A DNA stretch of 64,000 bases from Smittia aterrima. Lineage: Eukaryota; Arthropoda; Insecta; Diptera; Chironomidae. Below, piece after piece: positions 1 to 13,311 of the stretch (its first letter is position 1; every line of letters begins with the position of its first letter). A model generated the notes under the pieces. That model had not been told where the DNA came from. It worked only from the letters and a program-made list of their open reading frames with translations, and did no database searches. The translations under genes were made by a program, and so were the position numbers. The stretch lies in NCBI GenBank assembly GCA_033063855.1, contig CP093830.1:17236854-17300853 (forward strand), read 5' to 3'.

Positions 1-399
1 ATAAATGTCTATGGACGACTCTCCATCCTCTCGTTTAGTTATTCGCCCTCTCATAGTCTGCAGGGGGAAATAATCTTGATTCCGAAGACTTGCAAACGAA
101 AGATTAGAGCTTGAAAATTTAATATGATCATTTTGTCACATAACTGGGCGAAAACTGCAGCAGCAATCTATCTCTCCGAGAAGAGATGGGGAAAGAACAT
201 TCATTTTGGAATGCTCTATCTCTCTGTAGTCTCTTTAAAAATTCAAGACTCGATGCGATAAAGACGGAAGAACTTTCCATTTAAGAGTTGTTTTCTCTGT
301 CTTACTCCTTTGAGATGCCCTCAAAAAGAAAAGAGCTGCAAACTAGCCATAAAAAATCTTGTAATTTTAAAACTAAATAATTCTTCTCTTTCTTGGCAG
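1..399 (+). other. Intron of the Rox8/TIA-1 gene
   Basis: No open coding exon is visible here. The stretch ends in a pyrimidine-rich acceptor just before the RRM2 exon at 400, so it is read as intron. The exons for RRM1 must lie to the left of the window. Confidence 0.7.
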
Positions 400-3300
400 A
401 ACACTATCACATTTTTGTTGGCGATCTCTCGCCCGAAATCGAAACGCAAACGTTGAAAGAAGCTTTCCAGCCGTTCGGAGACATTTCGTAAGTCCATTAT
501 GATGATTTAATTTGCTTCTCCGAGAGCCTCTTTGTGAATACATATGTGGGAAAATATTTCAGGGACTGTCGAGTCGTTCGAGATCCGCAGACATTGAAGT
601 CGAAGGGATATGGATTTGTGTCATTTGTCAAGAAATCTGTAAGTAAACTTTCTTCTTTTTGCCCTTTTATCCGCAAATGTACTTGAAAGAAGAAGATCAG
701 AGAAGAGCTGAAAGTTTTATTCGATTTCCTAGGAGGCGGAAAGTGCCATTACGGCAATGAATGGTCAATTCTTGGGATGCCGTTCAATCCGAACAAATTG
801 GGCAACTCGCAAGCCGCCCTCTGCTAAGGCTGAAGGTAAATTATCTTTATTATAAAGTTTTATATGTTTGGTTGTTACTTGTCAAATGTGATGATGAAGA
901 AGAGACTCTCGTGTCGTGTCGTCTGTCTCTGTTTGCTTTCGTCGGAAATCAGCAAACGAGTCACATATAAAAATATGAAAAACTAAACTCACAAAGCTAT
1001 CTCTCTCTATCTCTCTCTTTCCCCTGTTACCCTTTTACTCGATACATTTGTTCGGTGTATGTCTGTTAATTCCAAAAATGAATAATAATCCATGAAGATA
1101 TGAATTCATAAGTACACACTGTTAATTAATCAATGCTGTCAGTTGGATATTATTTATTTATATGTCTGCTCCTCCACATCACAAGCTTCATGATAATAAA
1201 TGTTTTTCATGGAAATAGTTATCAAAATAGACTCTCGACACACAAACAGAAACAACAAAAAAAGAGGAAAGTTTCCAGTAAACTTGAGTGGAGTAAACTT
1301 TTAGTTTGATGAAAAAAAACTAAAAGAAGAAAAATCATGTAAACATCATGAGCTCGAGTGAGATATTTCCTATTAGGATTCTTCAAATATTCATTATTTT
1401 CCTTTTCTCCCTATCAAACTCTCTCTCTCTGTGCCCCTTTCATGGATGGAAAAACTAAACTTTCCGTTTTCAGAAAACGGTCACTACTTAGTTGGGTTTC
1501 ACTTAAATTTGGTTTTATTTGTTCATTAATTTATTTAAAACGGAAAATTTGTGAGGTCAAACGATTTGAGGGAAGAAAAAGTTTTCTTCTCCTCTCCCTT
1601 CGGAAAGGGAAAAATATTTTTCGTAAAACAACAACAGAAAAGTTTTTTCATTAACCATACAAGAAACATTAGAAAGAACCAGAAAGAAGAAAATTACTGA
1701 GAGACCTTTTTCAAATACTTTCCAGAGAAGCACAAATTTAAGTTCAACTTTCTATCAATGCTGGAAGTGTCTGACGTAAGTTTTGACCAAACAACCAAAC
1801 ACAACAAGTGCATGTTCTGGCGAACCTTTAAACATTTCTTATAGAAAGTCTTATAATAAAACATAATTTAATTTCTTTTGACGAATATCTCTCTTCTATC
1901 TACTCTACTTCTAAAAATAAATAAAAATAAATCTTGCACTTTTTTAGGGCTTTTACCATCTTCCTCTTCTTCTTTCTCTCGTAACAAAGAGAGAAAATAT
2001 TTGCTTCGACTCCTGTTTGAATGTTGTTCTCGGGTGGTGTGAATGTTTACAAGCCTTTATAAATAAATAAATTTCGATACATCATCAAGAATTCAACGAC
2101 ATTACGGGATAAGCGAAAGCAAGCTCCACATGTTTGACGAGGAAAAATATTTGACTAAAGATTTGCAATTTCTTCTCCTTCGTTCACTTCGACATATTCG
2201 ATTGACGAGTGCTTTTCTTCTCATCATTCACAGTCGCTTGAATATTGATAGATCGTGTCTTCAACAAAGCCATGAACAAGCTTCTTTAACAGAGTTTCCT
2301 CTTTCACAACTTGTTTAAGAAATTCAAGTCGATTCAGCTCATCGACGATGAATCTCCATTTTTATTGACAGTCTTCTCCTTCTTGTCGTTGTCTTGCCGT
2401 AAGGGAAACAACAACATTAATTTTTAATGACTTCAAAACTCATAAATTCCCCTTCTCTCTCTCTTTCTTACTCTCAACTAAGTTGATGTTCAGTCAAAAT
2501 TGTTTTCATGCATGATCCATATTTAATCATTTATTCCTTCCTTTTTTTCTAATCTGTGTATTTTCAAACTTCAATTATCATTAGAGCTTTTACAAAGTTC
2601 TTAGAAAGCAGAGAAAATCTTTATCACATTACGAGTTTGAGGTTGGGTTTTGGGTTGAAGCAAACAAGTTCATAGCTTCCACTGTAAGCTAACAATTATC
2701 GGTTGTATTAGAAGCGAGTGCTTGCAAGATTGAGATAAACTCTTTCCACGAAGCTTACGACGATATCAACAAGTAAGTGGAAAAAGAAAGCTTTAGCTCG
2801 AGCAAGAATATAAATTAAGGTAAAGATTTTCTCCGCCAGTTAATTTCTTTTCGGTGTTTTTTCCACTCTCCGATGTTTTTTCCTCTCATTTTGAACTGTG
2901 TTAATCGCTTAGTTTACATTATTTAATTTTCGATTCGAATTGGAAGTTTTAATCTGTACATTAAAAACCAAAATTTTCACAATAAAATCAAAAATCCTTT
3001 GAACTATCTCTCGCTCTCTGTTTCTATTTCGTTATCACCCAAAAAGCCCTCACTCTCTTCCCTCCCTTCGACCAAAAACTCATTTCAAAAACATAAATAT
3101 TTCAATTTCATCGAAAATTGAAAATGTTTTGATTTTCCGCCTTTTATCCAATGCTACTCACTACAAGAGACAAAAAGATGGCTAACCGATGCCATTTCAT
3201 GTTTTTTTATTAACAAATGTCTATAAATAAACATCCCCGGATGCATTTTAACGTGTATTTATATGAAAATTCATTATTGTAAATTATGCAGAAAGCATTC

Positions 3301-4416
3301 ATAAAAATTGGAATAATCTACTCGTATATTCGAAGTTTATATAATTCAAAGTAGATGAAATGCACATCATGCAAGCTGAACATTCGACGGCTCTTACATT
3401 TTTATTCAATTCATCATTTTCCATTCCTTTCTCGATTTTAAAGCGAACGTGAAGCCATTAACGTTCGATGAGGTTTACAATCAGAGCAGCCCCACGAACT
3501 GCACTGTTTATTGCGGTGGCATTGGAGGAAATTTGGCTGGTGAATTGACGGAGGAGATTTTGCAGAAAAAGTTTGCGCCATTTGGAACGATTCAAGAGAT
3601 TCGAGTGTTCAAAGACAAAGGCTACGCGTTTGTTCGTTTTTCCACAAAGGAAGCAGCGACACATGCGATTGTTGCGATTCACAACTCGGAAATCAATCAA
3701 CAAACTGTCAAGTGCTCGTGGGGAAAGGAATCGGGTGATCCGAACAATGTACCAGCTGCTTTAGCTGCAGGGCAAGCTTTGAGTCCAACAGGATTTCCGT
3801 TCGGCTATGGACAACAAGTCGGATACTGGTGAGAGTCACTTGAACATAAACGAATTTTTAAACTGAGTTTAATCAATTTTTCAGGTACCCTCCAGCTGCT
3901 CCAACAGCTTATTCGACAACGCCTGCTGCCCACTTGCAAAGCCAATGGCAGGGCATGCAGAGTTATGCGGCCTACGGACAGTTTGCTGGCTATCAACAAG
4001 CTGGTTATATGGGGTGAGTTCATGATTTTTTTTCACGCTCAAAGTGTTTGAATTTTCAAGTTGATGATTGATCTTGATTGACAGAATGGGCGCATCGATG
4101 CAATTGCCAGGAGGAGCAGCTTGGGTTCCTCAAACCCCAACACAATTGACGCCTGCTGCAACACCCAACAGCGCAATGCCCCAAGCAATTGCTTATCCAA
4201 CAATGCAACAGTTTCAAGTCAGTCCTCAGGTAAAATTTATTCATCTCTCGCCCGCTCAAGCATCTTCTGTATACTCGCTGCTCTCCAGTGCAAACTGCAG
4301 CGAAGCTTAACGTAATTAATTTCCTCTAAATTTATGTTTTCTCTCCTCATTCTACAATCCCACAGCAGTTGGCTGAAGAGGAATGGATCACAGGACCGGC
4401 AGGTCTCTTGGTTTAA
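400..4416 (+). CDS. Rox8: TIA-1/TIAR-type RNA-binding protein, 5'-partial
   Basis: TIA-1 proteins bind U-rich RNA in introns and 3' UTRs, control 5' splice-site choice and drive stress-granule formation. Exons read here: 400-487, 563-638, 733-835, 3444-3828, 3885-4013, 4085-4229 and 4366-4416, all with GT-AG borders and matching phase. The first three encode RRM2 (RNP2 HIFVGDLSPE, RNP1 KGYGFVSF). The fourth holds the linker VYNQSSPTNCTVYCGG and RRM3 (RNP1 KGYAFVRF), followed by KCSWGKE, typical of TIA-1. The last exons make a Q/A/Y/G/P-rich prion-like tail. RRM1 is outside the window. The 2.6 kb intron between RRM2 and RRM3 is far longer than the others. The last exon has a tandem acceptor at 4366/4369 that can add or drop one Gln. 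Rox8 is the fly orthologue name; identity as TIA-1 family is secure. Confidence 0.93.
1726..1775 (+). other. Candidate frame-breaking cassette exon in the Rox8 intron
   Basis: A 50-nt segment is preceded by a pyrimidine-rich acceptor (ctttccag) and followed by a consensus donor (gtaagt). It is open in the phase left by the upstream exon. Its length would shift the next exon (3444) so that a TGA follows within three codons. It therefore looks like a possible poison exon. There is no transcript evidence, so this is inference from splice signals only. Confidence 0.3.
2712..2772 (+). other. Second candidate cassette exon in the Rox8 intron
   Basis: A 61-nt segment lies between an acceptor (gttgtattag) and a strong donor (gtaagtgg). 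It stays open for 20 codons in the phase left by exon 733-835. Joining to the exon at 3444 shifts frame and reaches a TGA after about ten codons. It could be an NMD-type switch exon or chance. Confidence 0.25.
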
Positions 4417-4458
4417 ACGTTGTGCAAGCGAAGGTGAAGTGAAAAATTTTTCCAAATG

Positions 4459-4464
4459 AATAAA
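4459..4464 (+). terminator. Proximal poly(A) signal after Rox8
   Basis: AATAAA lies 43 nt after the Rox8 stop codon. Many further AATAAA copies follow, so a longer 3' UTR is also possible. Confidence 0.4.
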
Positions 4465-7400
4465 AAAAACTTCGTCGGAGGTTGGTTGTTGTTGATGAGA
4501 AGAAGGAGGAGACGTGTATGCAATTTGATAAATTCATGAATATTGGATGATAAAAATGCATGAAAATTAAATTTAATTAAGCACTTTTGAGCGGAGAGTA
4601 TGGCGGAATATGTCAAAGCTCTGTGCGCAAAAAAAAAACACACACACACACATTGAGAGAAAATTGATGCTTTTACGGTTCAAATAACCAAATTCAATTT
4701 CAAACTAAAATGAAAAAAACTATGATCGTAGAATAGCGAACTAAAAAAAAAGAAGAAAATCTAGTTAGTAATTAAAATTAATTTGATAATGAACAAGAAT
4801 TATTGTCGCGTCTCTGATGCGTCGTATTTTTAAAGAATGATGATGATGACCCATAAGATAAAAAAAGAAAAAAATATTATTTATTCTAAGGAAGTATTTT
4901 GCATGAAAGGATAAAAAAGAAAAATCCGCATAAACACAATGAACGATGATGAAAAAAATATTCTTACGGGAAAGAATTGAAAATTCAAAAATCACAAAAA
5001 AAAAATATTTTAAATAAACCGTAGATAGGACTTATACATTTAAAAAGTGAATAAACAAGTAAAAAAATAATTTATTGACAAATTTAATCCATAAATCGAA
5101 AAGAGAATAAAGAAAATCAAAGCTTCCGAAAAAAAAATGAAAATGAAAATGATGAAAACCAATTTTTAGAGAAAGAATTAAAATAATGAATTAAATTCTA
5201 AAAAATCTATATATACATAAACATATATGATTTGGTCGTGGATCAAAAGAAAAGGAGATAGCAACTTTAAATCAACGAACGATAAACGGTTTTACTTCTG
5301 TCATGATTGAGTCTTTAACCCCCCAGAACGAAAAAAAAATGTCAAAAATGGAAAGACCAAGAAACTCAAACACAAAAGAAAAAAAAACTCAAATTAACTC
5401 TTCAACATAAAAATAAATCAAATGCAGACGTAAAAATATTTCGTCAATTAACTCGAATCAAATGGTAAGATTATGATGATGATGATGAACAAAAAAAAAA
5501 GAAGAAAAGGAACAGAAACTTATTAGGTAAGAGTGGAACATTGAGAATTGGTAGATTAGATAGATAAGATAATTGAAGCCATTTTTGAGATAACCACGAT
5601 GAAAATATTTATATTAAAAAGCATGAATTGACACCAAGAATCCATTAACTATTTAAAGATGAGAAAGAGATGAAGTTTTATATCTTTTGAACGAGTAAAC
5701 ATGCTCAAGATGGAGAGGGTCTCAACCATCCTCTTGACGATGTGTGTTTGCTACAATTAATGATTTTGAGCTTTTAAGCAAACATTAGGGATTTGATGCT
5801 GGATAATCTGACAAGATAATCATTTTTAGAGTTTCTCGCTCCGGAAACATTTATTTATGATTTTTGTTAACAACTCTCCTTCCCCCCAAAAACATTTCGT
5901 TTGATTTTTTTTTCGCCTGGGTATGCTCACTCTCTCTTATCCCTATCATCATCATTATTTTGACCCAAACAATCTCTCTATCTCTATCTTTATCATCTAA
6001 TGCTGTGAAGACACGAAATATTAAATGACCACATCTGAAATGCTTCCTCCACCCTCAAACCCAACCCTCAACTTAAATAATATCGACTTACATTATAATG
6101 GAAACTCTCTCCTCCGGTGGATCATCGACAAGGAAGATCTTTTGAAGAAGCTCCTCTTCAAGGAGAGGAAAATGTGTTTTAATCATCAAAGATCTACTGT
6201 TTGCTGAATCGCTCAAAGCATGTTTGCGGTAAACAATTCTATTTTGATATAACGAAATCTCATGTAGGAGAAGTGAATGAACAATTTTAAAACATCTTTT
6301 AATATCAAGGAGGATTGTGATGGAAAAATGAAATATTCCCCAAAAAGAAAAAAACAGAAAAAAATAAAACACGAGACGACGAAGAAGAAGAATCTTAAAG
6401 TAAAAGCGTAGATGAAATTTTATGATAACTCAAGTAGAATAGAGTCTTTAAATGATATTAAGAATAATTCTTCTTTAATGAAATGCACTCGACGATAAAG
6501 GTCGAGTCGAGGAAAGCGTAGAAACGAAGCGGCAAACTTAATACTAAACTAAAAATATTTTCAGTTACCATTTTACATGGGGATAATCAATCATAACATT
6601 TTGGTTGTGCTTTTTACACGAATATTGAAGAAGAAAATAAAATTATGACGAAAGAAAGCGCGAGAATCAAGTGAGAATACAAAAAGTTACTATTTTCTAT
6701 TTTTCCTTTTCGTTTTTTAATCTGTTAATAGCATTGGTTAGTCGGTTGAGGTTGGGGCAACGTCCGGAAATTACGAAACGCCTTCGAATGTGTTGATGAA
6801 ACCTTTTCCCTCTCCTTCGACCTTTGTCACTTTAATTCCCTTTCAACGACTTGTCAGATTAAATCTTTGACAAGCCCAATCTTCCTCTCCTTCTCCTATT
6901 TCGATCGAAAGCGTGACGTAATCTTCAAATGTTTCCCAACAAAAGAAGTAGCTTCAAACAAATTTGCGCTCTTTCTCTCTTTCGCCCCCTTTTTCTCACT
7001 CTTTCAACTTTAAATTACAACAACAAGAAAACAAAGAAAAATAAAAAGGAAAACGTCTATTCATAAAAATAAGCAATAAGCGAATTATACAATCTTCGGG
7101 AAGATGAAATCCAAGCAAGAAAGAGAGAAATTAGAGATGGAAAATAATAAGCATTAGATCAAATCAAGCTCAAGTGAACTTTCGTTGAATGGTTCTTCTC
7201 AATCTCAGCAGCCCCTTAGCAATAATATCAAAGCAAATGAATAGAAAATCCTTATTTCCAACTTAATCATCATTGCGAATGAATAAAGAAAAAAAGAAAC
7301 TCTTCTTCTCTTCTCTCGTTCCTTGTTTATTAGAAATGAGGAATGAAAAAGAAATCATTTCGTGACTATCTCTCACTATCGACAGATAAAAGAAAAAATG

Positions 7401-10400
7401 CTTCCTTCTGCTAAAATGTGATAATTATATCAAAAAATAAAAGAAAAAGAAGAAGAACTTTCTATGTTTTCAGTTCTATAACTTTAACTTCTATCAAGTT
7501 TTCCTCTTGTCGAGACACAATTGCCACTTCTTCACACGGTTCGTTTGAGTTTCCGTCTTTCGTTTCACTTGGTGAAGAGTGTAAAAATCATAATTATGAA
7601 GTGAAAGAAGCCAGTTGCATCATAAAAGAGAAAAAAAGAAATAAAAACGAGAGAAAAAAATTAAATTTAAGTGACAATGATGAAGATACAGAAAATTAAA
7701 TAATGATGATAGAGTTACATTTTACTGATGACACAGAATAAGAATTAACTAAGAAAACATAAGTGAAGAAAAGAATTTTAGGAGTATAGTGAAAAAAAAG
7801 ATGAAGAAGAAGAAGAAAAAGAAAAACTGTAGTTAGGAACTTATACACATATTGTAGAAATAGAATTATACATTCTATATTTGATATTACAAAATATATT
7901 GAGTGATAATTTTAACAACGCCGTAAAGGTGGAAAAAAGAAAAAAAAAATCTATAACGAAAAAACAAATTTTGGATGAAAGTTTTGACATTATACATTTT
8001 CCAAATGATGTTCTTTGGTTGGAAGGCAAAAGACGAAAAAAAACATTTCCTTCATCATTTGCGTCGCCTCCCCTCCTTAGTCCTCCTTCTTCTGCGTTTT
8101 CGTGCGAACCACGAGCATGTTGTGAAGTTTACCAAAGCAAAATTGATCAAAGGAAGAAAAAATATTTACTGGGTTGATATTAAATATTAATTAGTTCAAA
8201 TATACGAGAACAGGAGAACGTATGATTATTTGCATAAAACTATTTAACACATGCAATGATATTTGTTAGTGAACAAGAGGGACGAACGAGCGTTGGCGAC
8301 ACAACATTTCTGCTTCTCTCTCCACTCTCTCTCTTACTCCCGCGAGTTAATATTTATGTTTGGAGCATGATATAATTTATGTAAATGCTTTTTACATGAA
8401 TTCATAATGAGTTGATGGAAAAGGAGTCCACGCATTAGCAAATCATACCAAAGGCATGAAATATTTAAATTACCAAAGCAGAACAAGAACAAGAAGAAGA
8501 AGGTTCTCCTTTAGATTACAATACATATAAATCACTTAAAGGGTGAGGAAGACAACATACACACAGACGACGCAAACGTGATTAGGAAGTAAGAGAAAAC
8601 AAGATACAATTGAAATATAAAACGCCAATTACCTAAAAACAATGAAATTTGATGAACTTAGAGTTATCACGAATTAAAAAAGAAAAACAACTTTTCTTCT
8701 GTTTCAATTCCACGTTTGGTTTGTCTTAAAATATTTATTGTTGGAGAGGGTCGGGACCAACAGAATCTTCTTATCAAAGAAAAAAATGTTTGATCGCCAA
8801 ATGAATTAAGAGTTTAAGCTCGAAAAGAAAAAAAAAGATGTTCCCCCTAAAGTTGTTTTGCGTGTTATTGGAGGTTTACGCGGGGATGATTTACCGTGAA
8901 AATCTTTTGATCAAGTCAGAGGTGGAACCGGTGATAAAGAAAAATAAAAAGGAACATCTCGCTCCCTCTCAGTGATACTTTTACATGAAATCTCCATTAA
9001 ATTATTTAAATTTTTGGCTGATTAAGTTTCACCCCACTCCTCCTCTTTCCCCCCATCTTTGCCACTGAGTGTGTATAAAGCGTTAAAGTCCCCAAGTAAA
9101 AAAAGAGAAATTCTACCCGAAAGTTTTCTGTTACACGAAGAATATGAAGAAACATGTTGACTAAAAATTGGTTAAATAAGGAGATTTTACTTTGAGCGCG
9201 ATAGAAATAAATATGATGAAGACAAGTTAGAATAATTGATAAGATTATAGCACAACATATTATTGCACAACCCAAAAAAAAAAAGAAGAAGGAGCAGAAG
9301 CATAGTAAAGAATAAGATTAAGAACTTTCCGCCCCCCGTTGGAAAGCGTTTTATGTTCGTTCTCGCAAAAGCAAGAAAGCGTTCACGAGAAGACGGCAAT
9401 TTCGTTTATTAAAAGGCTTTCTCTTTCTCTCTCTCTTTCAATCTCCTTTAACCCCGCTTCTCCCCAAACACGAAAGTCTCAAGTAGAGATTCCTCTTCTC
9501 TATAAAGTAGAATAGGAAATCATCAAATATTTATTAGAAAGCATACAGCGAAGATATACAAAGTGAAAATTTACTTGACAGTCAAAAGCTCTTTGATAAT
9601 ATCAAAAAGGTATCTGCGCGGTGGATAGAATGACATGAAGCGAGGAAATTTTATGTTTAACAGGAGTTTTGACGCATCTTCCCTAACTTTATGTTTGAAC
9701 CAAAATTCGAAGGTAAAATTGTATGACACATTTCGGAATCATGCTCGTTAACAGAAAGCGAGCGACGATTGACGAACGTTTCTTTATTTTTTTTTCCTTC
9801 ACACAAATTGTTGCATTAAAATAAATCTTATTCCTTCTGTGGATGATAAAAGCGACTTTCTTAACGAGTCTTACGACTATATTCTGCATTTTATTATGAT
9901 TTCTTCTCACGCAGTGCTCGACGCTTCTTGCTCAGACGTGCTGCTATGAATCTTTGCAACGAAATAAATTTCCGAGAATCGATTGGGCCACCCGGGCACA
10001 ACACTCATTCACATAATCAAAAAAATGAAAGAAGCTTTAGAAAAGCTCGAATGCATTAATGGCACTTTGATGAGAAGCTTCAACTCTGAGAACAGATTAC
10101 GAATACTTACGGAAATTTGAATAGGATTATTGCATTCTGATGCATTATTGGGGGAGTATTCATCTCCCTCCGTTTGTTTTTCGGGGCTTTCTATATTTTT
10201 GAGTTTCTATTGTGAGCGAGAAGCTGAAAAAAAATCTTAGACAAATTATACAAACGAAAAAAAAGCGTCTAGAATCGATGACCTAAGTTTTATTAAGATG
10301 AAGAAGAAGAGAAACACTTTGAAGGAGAAGAAGGAGAAAAAAATATTAAATCGTGAAAAAAATGTAAAACATGAAATTTGGGAAAATATTATAAGTTAAG

Positions 10401-10936
10401 GAACTAAATAAAGATTAAGCAAGAGAACTTGTTGTTTCAATCAATCACTTGTGATATTGGCAAGCGAGTCGTTTCCTTCTGTTCAATCAATAATTCATTT
10501 TTTTAATACTTTTTCATCATCGAGCATAGATACAGAAGAGAGAATCGCAATCATGTCTCGCAACACTCGGAGCAAAGGATCGACAGCAGCAACAACAAAA
10601 AATAAAAAGAATTCAGCCATAAATTGCGACTCTTTGTTCAAACGAGGAAGCATTTCTTTTTTTCCGAGGAAATCGATTGAGGCATTTTAGAGAGAGCGCT
10701 TGCATATAAAAATATATCTCGTGAAGTGATACATGTGTCGAATTGTGCAATATCAACAGCATTCGCTCTGGAAACGCTCCATGTACGCTGAGCCGAACGT
10801 CGAATACATAGAAGACCGAGAACATGATGAAATTGTGACGCTTGCGCGGAGAAACATAAACAATCGTGAAGTGTTTCTCGTTCTTTCCTTTTGATCAAAA
10901 ATATTTCTATTTTATCAGTTTGACAATGAATAAATT

Positions 10937-10942
10937 TTTATT
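10937..10942 (-). terminator. Poly(A) signal of the ZAD zinc-finger gene
   Basis: The minus strand reads AATAAA here, 35 nt beyond the stop codon at 10977. Confidence 0.5.
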
Positions 10943-10976
10943 TTTTCAGCTTTTTTACAAACTTTTCCGCCAGATT

Positions 10977-13311
10977 CTAATCGGATTTCAGAAGCTCCTG
11001 AAATATGTCGCTGTTATCGACGGGAGTTTGACTTTCAAACTTCTTCAGCAACGTGTCGAGATCATCGGTGGCGTTTGTTGAGAGTGTTTTGTCGTTTGAA
11101 ATATTTTCAGCTTGAGATGATGACTCGTCACAATCGTCGACTTGTGGTGATGAATGATTCTTATGATTCTCGACGAACTCACTCGGAATTTGTACCATCG
11201 CTCGAGTCGTATCTCTCTCTTCCTCTGTATCATCATTTGTTTTCGATGTCTCCAGAGGATGCCCTCCATCGCCGCCTCGTGTCATCGTACCTTCAGTAAC
11301 GGTTTCAAGCGAATCAGGATTAATGCTTGTAATCGTGGTAACAGCAGAAATGACGAGTAATGGGGAGTTCTCCGGCACTCCGTTTGAAATCGATTTTTCG
11401 CGCCTCATTAGAGCCATGGCGGCCGGATTAATTAGCTGCTTTGTTGTTGTTGAGTCACGCGAGTCGCCATAAGCCGGATCTATCTTTTCTTGTTTGATTT
11501 TTACGACAGTTGTTTCCGTCATATCGCCCATGAGATCTTCATCTTCAGGATCAGCCTCATCGCGTTCTTCTTCCATGTTATCTCCATACCCAGCATCCTT
11601 CTTTTCCATTTTAATTTTCATTCGAAGTTGTTGGGGGAGCTTGAAAATTTGTTTCGACTTGTTCATTCCAACTGCCATTGGATTTAAATACTGAGTAGCA
11701 GATTTTGCGTTGCTTCCCTTTTCAGCTTTAATCTTTAGTTTCCATTGGTTTTTCTCTTGTTGCGTAATAACCGTTGGAGTGGCTCCTTTCTCTTTCTTAA
11801 TATTTCTTGCGATTTCCGCAAAATCAGAATTTTTATTCTGTTGAATGACTGGCGAATTATTGAATTTCTCTTGTTTGATTTTGATAATCGAATTCTCTCT
11901 CAATTCAACGACGGGCTCGAGAATTCCGTTTGGCGCATCACTGGAATCTGAGTCATTTCCAAAGTTATCGTAAGTGATGTCTTCATCATAATTAGAGTAA
12001 TTGTCATCATCTACTGTATCATTGAGATGAATCTCTGTCTTGACAATGCTGGGAATGGTCGACATTTTACGATTTGCAACTGTCTTCTTCTTTGGTCCTT
12101 TTGATTGAGCATCTGAGATTTTTACTGATCGAGAGTTTCCTCCTTCACATTTGATCGGATCGAGAGCTGATGCTGGAGCTTGGAATAATCCTTCACATTT
12201 TACGTAGTGTTTGAACAACAAGTTCTTTTTAGCGAAATATTTGCCACATTTGTTGCAATTGCCTTTCGATTTTAAGAAGCATCCATGCCATTCAAAGAGA
12301 TTCTGCGTTAGGAACTTTTTCTTGCATTGGAAACATCTGATGTCCTCAACTGTAACGAAAAGCTTCTCCTTCTCGGGACAATTGTAGTTTGTCATGTGTC
12401 TAAAAAGGAAATAAATGTTAAACAAAAAAAACATTTTGAAATCATTTTTGAACTCACTTGTTGAAATCACGAACTTTTGTAAATATTGATGAGCAAATGT
12501 AGCAAGTGTAAGGCTGCTTTTGACGGGAATGCCAACTATCGTGAGCTTTGTTCTCGGACAGCTGTGCGAATGTCTCACGACATGATCCGCAAGCATATTT
12601 AGCAATCTTCGCTTGATGTGAACGACTCAAATGGCTAAAAAGAAAATATTTAGTCAACAAAAATTAGAGATTTCATTGATCAACCTACTCATTCAGATCA
12701 TCTTGATACCCGAAGTGAATGTCAACGCAGATCAGACAAGAAACGTCTTTCTTTGATTTCTTAGTTGGTGGCTGAGCAACAACTGCAGGCTTATCAGCTC
12801 GTTTCTTTGATGTCGATGGAATATTCTTAAGTAAACTGTCCTTTATGTCGAAGAGTTGAATTTGCGGTTGGAGTACAACCTGTTTTGGAATTCGTTCTTG
12901 CTCTGGAAGTCCAAGAGCTGAAATAATAAACTTGTTAGAGATTCTCTACTTCTTCAGTTGCTTCTAAACTTACCTTCTCGTGTTTGTTTATCAGTGTGTT
13001 CGGCCATCAGCCGGAACTCATAAAAATCATTAATTTTGTCGATGCAGATCACGCACATCATCTGCGGCAGCTTGTCTGTCTTCTTAACTTCTATACCTAC
13101 AAAAATGCTTGCATTAGCTTAATAGTTAAGTCAGCATTTTGTTGTATTTACCTAATAGTCGGAAAACTTTTACTTGGAATTCAATCTCTTCCGAGTTTTT
13201 AGCGAGAATCGGATGCATCTCGTCACCTTCAAGTCCACAACATCGACAGATTCTTGTAACGTCTAGCTTGCGTCTTTTTCCAATACTTTGAATCTTAGCG
13301 AAGCGTTCCAT
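10977..13311 (-). CDS. ZAD-domain C2H2 zinc-finger protein with many SUMO-type motifs
   Basis: Probable nuclear DNA-binding regulator of the insect ZAD-ZnF class. Exons on the minus strand: 13311-13152, 13096-12974, 12917-12689, 12634-12458 and 12399-10977, giving 703 codons. The N-terminal ZAD has its two zinc-binding pairs at C22/C25 and C68/C71, used in this family for dimerisation. Several C2H2-like fingers follow in exons 3-5 (CLIC, CGSC, CYIC, CFQC, CNKC pairs), some of them degenerate. The last 450 residues are acidic and disordered and carry seven psi-K-x-E sites: IKQE twice, IKAE, IKME, IKKE, VKTE and IKCE. The start codon precedes the ZAD closely, as usual. I do not recognise a one-to-one fly orthologue. 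Confidence 0.85.

Larger units (their letters stand above)
4417..10976. other. 6.5 kb with no convincing gene; possible long Rox8 3' UTR
   Basis: Open frames here are short, A-rich or low complexity and match no family I recognise. The stretch holds a CA repeat (4639-4652), GAT triplet runs near 5474, many GAA/AAG tracts on the plus strand and CT-rich tracts (near 5930, 6970, 8320, 9420). The far end contains the 3' end of the minus-strand zinc-finger gene. I see no RNA gene or mobile element. Confidence 0.6.

Noticed and set aside
4639..4652. CA dinucleotide repeat
   Set aside because: A short microsatellite of no evident function.
7418..8190. Plus-strand A-rich frames of 70-98 codons
   Set aside because: Lysine-rich low-complexity translations of GAA/AAA tracts, no conserved pattern.
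10451..10690. Plus-strand frame containing MSRNTRSKGSTAATTKNKKN
   Set aside because: Starts and ends in unrelated sequence, no splice context; probably chance in an A-rich stretch.
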